This document shows positions 58,655 through 64,000 of a stretch of 64,000 bases of DNA, in pieces. The DNA lies in the NCBI GenBank assembly GCA_012862575.1, contig BLSF01000027.1:1-64000 (forward strand), in the 5' to 3' direction. The stretch is from Parietichytrium sp. I65-24A (Eukaryota; Sar; Bigyra; Thraustochytrida; Thraustochytriidae). The stretch's first letter is position 1, and each line of letters begins with the position of its first letter. The notes under the pieces were generated by a model, which searched no databases, was not told the origin of the DNA, and saw only the letters and a program-made list of their open reading frames with translations. Position numbers and translations under genes: made by a program.

Positions 58655-60070
58655 GCTTTACAAGGGAACCTCCTAAGCTAGAAAAGGGCAAAACTGCTTC
58701 ATTCAAAGCTCAACTTGCGTAACTTTGAAAGTCTCTCGCCAAACTTATTTAATTACAATAATTACAAGAGTATCGCTAAAGAAATGATCGGAATGCGAAT
58801 CGGCCGATCCGTTCCCCGATAGCTTTTGCGAGCGTCTGTCCATGTTCATGAAGAACTTAAATCCAATAATCTAATCCATCTAAACAGAAATTAGAGCCGG
58901 GAATTCACTTCCGGCCAGAATCTTGAAGGTTTTCTTGGTACGTTGCAACAGCACTCGCGGTCAGGAATCCGTTCTCTAGCACCGCTCTCACTCTCGGATC
59001 TGTTCAGTGAATTGACTGTGAATCACGTGCATTGCATCTGAATTGGAGAAGATCGACGGCTATATATGTACATTCAGAGTGTAGTACCGATTCTGCGAAT
59101 AGAACTTAAAACATGTGCCCCAACCCAGCTTCGATTTCACGGTTCTTGCGCTCTCACGGGTTCGCTACACAGAAGTGTTCAAACGACCCGAAGCCACAGC
59201 CTCGTTGGACACTGCCGGTGTTGTCGATCGAGTGTCTGCGGTCGTGTCCTCCATTACATTCACTACGCCTTAGCTCTCCTGGTCCGAAATTGGGACTACC
59301 CGCGACTACCCTTCCTTCCGAGAGGTAGTGGCATTTTGAACTCATACAGTGCTGGTGCCAGTACAGATAAATAACGCATAAGCTTAGCTTGTTGTTTTTT
59401 CAAAGACACGAAAGGATACGAAAGGGCCGCTGTGTTCGCTGTGCCTGGCGAAGGTGAAAACCATTCTACTTTTTGTCCCAGTCCCAATCTGAGGTTGCTC
59501 TAGCCAGTAGTAGGTCTGTCTACTAGCACTCATATACGAGGACCTGTCTATGACAACGCATTCTCTTGGCGAGTGACTAGCAGTGGTTATGAGTATCTAC
59601 TGGCATAGTGATAGATAGAAGAGTAGGCTGTAGTGGAGCCATCACCGACTATCAGCGTGCTATGTATCATATACCGAAAATGAGTAGCTCATATCCTGAA
59701 GCGAGAGAGTCCGGTGGTCGTTCGGAGCCTATGTAGTATTATCCTTGCCGTACTGTGTGGCTCGATGCACTTATGCATTTCTAAAGAGGACTATAAACGT
59801 ATATAGACCCGTATTTAACTCTTGTAAGCGGTGCTGTGGCAATGTGTGGCAATAGCCGAATGTTACCAGCTTCGAAAGGAGGTGTCAGGTGTCCCCTCTT
59901 CATGCTTCGAAGTGCAGCAATCCTTGAACCACAGCATTTCACGGGTTTCTTGTCAGGTCTACCGACCAAGACGCTGGACTGTGAAGACTCTTGCTGGCCG
60001 GGAGCAACACCTATCCCTTCGAAACAGAACGCTGGAAAACTGAAAACGAGGGTGGCTCACTCCGACGAAG
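58655..60070. other. Intergenic region between carrier-like and transporter genes
   Basis: About 1.4 kb with no supportable gene. The part from 59500 to 59830 has the same TAC/GTA/CTA-rich texture as other promoter regions here. It presumably holds the carrier 3' end and the transporter promoter. Confidence 0.5.
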
Positions 60071-61135
60071 ATGGCTTATCCTACTTGGGCGCTTGTGATT
60101 GGGTCGATACTGAGCTCGGTGGCCCTTGTCGTGGTCAACAAGGAGATCTTCGCGCAAGGCTTCCCCCATGTATTTACTTTGAGCACGTTCCACTTCATTG
60201 TAACCAGCGGGCTACTGGAAATCATGGCGCGGGTTTTTGGCCTTTTTCAACTGGCATATTTGCCGTTCAAGACCAACCTTTTGGTTGCTAGCTTCGGCGT
60301 TGGGTCAATCTGTCTCATGAACCTTTCCTTGAAGGCGAATTCGATCGGGTTTTACCAAATGATGAAGTTGTGCGTGGTGCCTTGCTGTCTTGTTATCAAC
60401 TTCTTTTCATACGGCGAACAGGCTACACGTAAGGTCCTTGCGAGCTTGTTGCTGATTCTCATTGGAGTTGGCATCGCGACAGTCACAGATGTGGAGCTGA
60501 ACTCCCTAGGCTCCATCTTTGGTGTGAGCGCAGTCATTGTGACCAGTCAGTATCAAATCTGGCAAGGCAAGAAACAGAAGGAGGCGGGATTGAACAGCAC
60601 CCAGCTCGCCGCGTCAGTCTCCTTTCTTCAGATATTTGTTGGTTTGTTCCTTGCTATAGTCTTCGAGGCCGGCGAGCTTGCCAAGCAGGCGGAAGACGAG
60701 ACCTTTGTCGCAGGACCGAGGCTCCCGGCGTTGATAGTCTTGTCCTGTTTCCTAGCAGTTTCTGTGAACGTCCACTCTTTTGCACTCATCGGTAAGACGT
60801 CCGCGGTGACCTTTCAGGTAGTCGGGCATGGTAAAACATGCCTGATTTTGCTCTCTGGGTACATGATGCACGTCCGGGAAGGCAAACCAATGGAAGACTT
60901 GTACAAGAACCTGGCAGGTGTCGTCATTGCGCTCTTTGGAGTTGCTCTGTACAGTAACCTCAAGCTCAAGAGCGACGGGGATGACTGGTGTGACTTGTTC
61001 CTTCCTCGATCTCTTTTGGCATGGTTTGATGGCTCGAAGAAGCCGAGCATTGCAGGGTACAGCAGTGTTCCATCCGATGAGCAAAGCAAAACCATCGAAA
61101 TGCCGGATGAATCTTCAACAGTTGCTTCAAAGTAG
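60071..61135 (+). CDS. Nucleotide-sugar transporter of the TPT/SLC35 family
   Basis: The protein has 354 residues in one exon, with about ten membrane helices. Helix 1 contains SSVALVVVNKEIF and helix 2 LSTFHFIVTSGLLE. The family signatures NLSLKANSIGFYQMMKL (about 84-100) and SVNVHSFALIGKTSAVTFQVVGHGKTCLILLSGY (about 235-268) are present, with the conserved lysines of the TPT fold. A hydrophilic cytosolic tail of about 50 residues follows. The closest group I recognise is the KT-type plant transporters for UDP-rhamnose/galactose and UDP-xylose, and animal SLC35E3. They exchange a nucleotide sugar for the nucleoside monophosphate across the Golgi membrane. The exact sugar cannot be told. It may supply Golgi glycosyltransferases such as the one at 37177. 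Confidence 0.88.
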   Translation: MAYPTWALVIGSILSSVALVVVNKEIFAQGFPHVFTLSTFHFIVTSGLLEIMARVFGLFQLAYLPFKTNLLVASFGVGSICLMNLSLKANSIGFYQMMKLCVVPCCLVINFFSYGEQATRKVLASLLLILIGVGIATVTDVELNSLGSIFGVSAVIVTSQYQIWQGKKQKEAGLNSTQLAASVSFLQIFVGLFLAIVFEAGELAKQAEDETFVAGPRLPALIVLSCFLAVSVNVHSFALIGKTSAVTFQVVGHGKTCLILLSGYMMHVREGKPMEDLYKNLAGVVIALFGVALYSNLKLKSDGDDWCDLFLPRSLLAWFDGSKKPSIAGYSSVPSDEQSKTIEMPDESSTVASK

Positions 61136-61643
61136 TGTGCGACGGTTTCCATCTCTTTTGAAATAACGATACTGGCTGCATCCATTGTGGAAAGCTTTTG
61201 GTTTCGCACTCTGTCACACGATCAAGGGCTTTCAATAGATGGTGAGTGGTAATCCCGAATCTTCGATTGCGTCGAACGTCAAATCTGTACAATTTGAAAA
61301 CTCTTACTCAAGCTACGTAGTTCTTCGCAAAAACTAAAAACACTGCAATGATTGATCTTGCTTACTACTCGTTTTTTCCCTTTAACCAGGCACGTAGGAA
61401 ATCAATTCTGACAAGGGTGACGGTTTTTCACTTTCAGTGCACTTATTTCACAGTTTTCTAAAAAGAATTTCCAATCGGGGCATTATCTCAACAAGCACAA
61501 GTTTGCGCACTAGTTCGCCACTGCTTGACCTGGGAGTGCGCAACCAAGCGTTTCGCACAAGAACGCATCATTCGTCTCGGTGCATATCTTAGCTGCAAAG
61601 CAGGCCATTGACCGACTGGTTACAGAGTTGATTAAAAGAACTC
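61136..61643. other. Convergent 3' intergenic region
   Basis: About 0.5 kb between the stop codons of the transporter (+) and the TIR-like/TPR gene (-). No feature recognised. Confidence 0.5.
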
Positions 61644-63658
61644 TCACGCCGCTGAGCTATCTTTATCATTCGAGTCTTCGCACAATTGGGCAAGTAATGT
61701 TTGGTACTCTTGCGCTTCTCCATGCCGACACTGCGCTTTCAAAAATTCGGCCATGTTGCGAAGCGATCGAATCGTGTCTCCATCCCCATAGCCGTAAAGA
61801 TCTTTACACCCAGATAACTCCCGGCGGAAGAGTGTCTCAGCTGCACGAAGTTTGTCCTGCTGCCATAGACACTGACCGAGGTTATACACAATATTTAGAG
61901 TCTGAGGATGGTTCACTCCCAAGGCTTGCTCGGCGTCTGTGAGAGCCTTCCGAAAGATCGGCTCTGCACGTTTGTATTCCTTTAGGTCTTGCAAGAGGAC
62001 AGCGTAGTTATTCCTCCATACTAACACGTCAAAATGCTTTGCTCCGAGGACTTTACTGCCCTCCTTCGATGTTCTGTCGAGCAAAATAAAAGCTTCAAAA
62101 TAGGAACCTTTGTCCTGTAGCAACAGTGCCAGAGCATTAGCGGCAATTAAAGTTTCGCGGTGCGCAAACCCGTGTTGAACTAAGCAGTGCTCCAGAGCAC
62201 GTCTAAACAGAACTTCTGCTTCATCGCATCTGCCCTGAGCTTGCAATAACCGAGCAAGCGCAAGCGTGGTCTCATTCGTGACATCGTGATTGAACCCAAA
62301 GTACCTTTCTCGCTCTAAGTTTGGCAAAAGTCAGTCAGCATGATGACGCAAAGTCACTAAAAGTGTACACTACCCGAGCACTTCTTCCGGCCTCATTGAC
62401 AAAAGTATAGAGACACACTCCGCAGTCCTTATCTTGCACGGACTATCCCACCCTCAAATAGCTCGCCTTTTAACTTACCTGTTAATGTATGTCTCAGGAA
62501 GCCTTCAGCAATTTCGAACATGAAGAATCGCTTCGCTTGAAGGCACGCAAGGTCGTGTTGAATCGCCAAGCTACGCCCATGCTCTACGCCAAGGTCGTTT
62601 CGCGCGAGTTCTAGGGCTCGAATGTACTGAATGTGAGCCTGCTCAAAGTCTTCTAATCGTTCAAGAAGAGACCCCAAACTATGCGCGCAGTCAACCTGCG
62701 GAACAATGTCGAATACCAACATCTCACTCAAGATCTCTTCGCACAGCCACTGCAACAAGAGTTTACCCACCTGCTCATTCACCCAACTTGCCCCAGAAGG
62801 GTGTGCTGCACTCACTGCCGTGAGCAACCACTCCTTGTCTTGCGCTGAAAAGGTCGAGCTTCGCGCAAAATCTGGAGTAAACGCCAGAAGCGATTCGTCG
62901 AAATTGTCCATCGCCTCTTCCATCCTCCTGCATCCCGCATCAGGCGCCACAGCGCGCAAGAGGATAGGCTTATCATAATCTAGCGCTTGCATACACTCAT
63001 ACAAACACCATGCTCTCTGCACCACTAATGGCGCAGAAGCGGGCTCCATAAACATGCAAACACACGGAATCTCCTCGATGCAGATTCGAACATCTTGCAG
63101 CAAACTGTCGCGGTGAAGCCAAAGGTTTTCAGCGTTCGTATAGCCCTCGAAATGGCGGTGCTGGTCGATCGCAAAGACGTCCAGCCAAAACATCGCTTTA
63201 GAATTCCGATCGATTTCCTGAAACTCAGAATCTAGAGATTTCAGCATTTGCACCAAATTTCCAAAGTTCCCGTCCCAGGGATGTATAATGTAGTGTGTTG
63301 CCCTTCCAACCGATTCAGGGAACGATCGCTTCATCAAACCCGCAAGTGAGCATTCATAGTCGCTAGTTTGCGGCAAGACAAAATCTAAAATGACTTGACG
63401 CGTTGTTTTACTTCCCAGATTATGGTCAGCCACAAGATCCATAAGAAGCTCGATTGAAACTCCTCTATCGTACAGGTCAGGGGGGTCATCGATGGACTCT
63501 ATCTCGTCGGACGACCACTCAAAGTCACCCGACTGCGAGTAATCTCCCTGCTGGAGCTCGGTACCGCCGAAAGGCTGACCTTCACAGCTAGCGAATTCGT
63601 GGCTGCTTTTTCCATGAGAGTCCGTATCAATCGAGTCCCACCCTCTCCCATCTTCCAT
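61644..63658 (-). CDS. TIR-like domain plus kinesin-light-chain-type TPR protein
   Basis: Two exons on the minus strand, 63658-62479 and 62314-61644. The 164-bp intron (ACAG|GTAAGT ... ACTTAG|AGCGAG) joins FLRHTLT to ERERYFGF, and the product has 616 residues. Residues 1-70 are an acidic leader. Residues 119-236 form an alpha/beta domain: ATHYIIHPWDGNFGNLV, a central strand MFWLDVFAIDQHR, and AWCLYECM with Glu221. The WCLxE pattern and order resemble a TIR domain, where the equivalent Glu is catalytic for NAD cleavage. From about 310 to 610 there are TPRs of kinesin-light-chain type (LLERLEDFEQAHIQYIRALELA, LARLLQAQGRCDEAEVLFRRALE). Such proteins form large families in stramenopiles and are often mislabelled kinesin light chain. 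The TIR relation is inferred from motif order, and enzymatic activity is unproven. Confidence 0.75.
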
Positions 63659-64000
63659 CTCTCTTCTCTCACTAATGTGTGTCCACGCGGCCTGTCTCCG
63701 TCTACCCGGTTACCCTTGAAAGTTTGCGAAATGTACTATGCGGAATATCAAGCTTGGAGTATTCGCTCATTTCGAGACCTCGCCAGCGAGGAACAAGCAA
63801 AGACTGCTGCTTTCCAAAACAGTCACGAATCACGTACGTTGGTCAGAACAGCGAGACTATGTTTTTCAGCCTAGGTTTCCAACACCCGTGAAGAATTGCA
63901 ACAGCTAAGGGCTTTGGAGTAATTGTATAAGATCAAAGCAGCGCAAGGTTTTCTTGTGAAACTGAAACACGCAGGCCTCTTCCTCGTTCGGGGCAGACTG
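63659..64000. other. Region upstream of the TIR-like/TPR gene to window end
   Basis: About 340 bases with no supportable gene; it probably carries the promoter of the minus-strand gene that starts at 63658. Confidence 0.4.

Noticed and set aside
61644-63658. Annotation as kinesin light chain
   Set aside because: Only the TPRs resemble it. The N-terminal TIR-like domain replaces the coiled coil that binds kinesin heavy chain.

Overview
The window is nuclear DNA from a gene-dense, intron-poor protist. The reasons are single-exon eukaryotic genes up to 7.2 kb long, nine short spliceosomal introns (84-171 bp, eight with a GTAAGT donor and one with GTGAGT), and eukaryote-only proteins: RNA polymerase III subunit RPC1, ERO1, serine palmitoyltransferase LCB2, TDP1 and an EML-type WD40 protein. 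A cyclase with a voltage-sensor-like front, a eukaryotic PqiA-type membrane protein, a TIR-like/TPR protein and a tail-anchored Elp3 fit the SAR assemblage. A labyrinthulid/thraustochytrid-like stramenopile is my best guess. The lineage is inference, not something read from a marker gene.

Layout from left to right. 1-6.9 kb holds a PNRC/EDC1-like mRNA-decapping cofactor (+), a small coiled-coil protein (-) and about 3 kb with no convincing gene. 6.9-14.7 kb holds the cyclase (+), convergent with a 1462-residue TULIP-like/PqiA fusion (-). 16-22.5 kb holds an IQ-motif protein (+) and a three-enzyme fusion of ERO1, fumarate reductase and cytochrome b5 (+). 22.8-28.5 kb holds a Sir2 deacetylase (-), head-to-head with LCB2 (+). 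29-36.8 kb holds ribonucleotide reductase R1 (-, four exons), head-to-head with a Ki-67-like FHA/SAP protein (+). 37.2-43.3 kb holds a Golgi-type glycosyltransferase (-), a tail-anchored Elp3 (+) and TDP1 with zinc fingers (-). 44.2-56.4 kb holds a giant EF-hand/WD40 EML protein (+), convergent with RPC1 (-). 57.9-63.7 kb holds a divergent mitochondrial carrier-like protein (+), a nucleotide-sugar transporter (+) and a TIR-like/TPR protein (-).

The strongest candidate for an undescribed system is the gene at 19127-22477. One polypeptide carries a signal peptide, a complete ERO1 sulfhydryl oxidase with the CxxCxxC active site, a soluble fumarate reductase with its catalytic His/Arg set, and cytochrome b5. 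This would hard-wire ER disulfide formation to fumarate reduction, a coupling known from separate proteins in anaerobic yeast. The second candidate is the TULIP-like/PqiA protein, which looks like a one-piece eukaryotic lipid-transfer machine.

Intergenic DNA carries short tandem repeats in 5' regions (7-bp, 6-bp, 5-bp and 4-bp units) and a recurring palindrome centred on TACTAGTA upstream of several genes. I found no rRNA, tRNA, CRISPR array or transposon. Initiation codons were checked, and ATG was chosen wherever an open frame extended upstream only through GTG, TTG or CTG.
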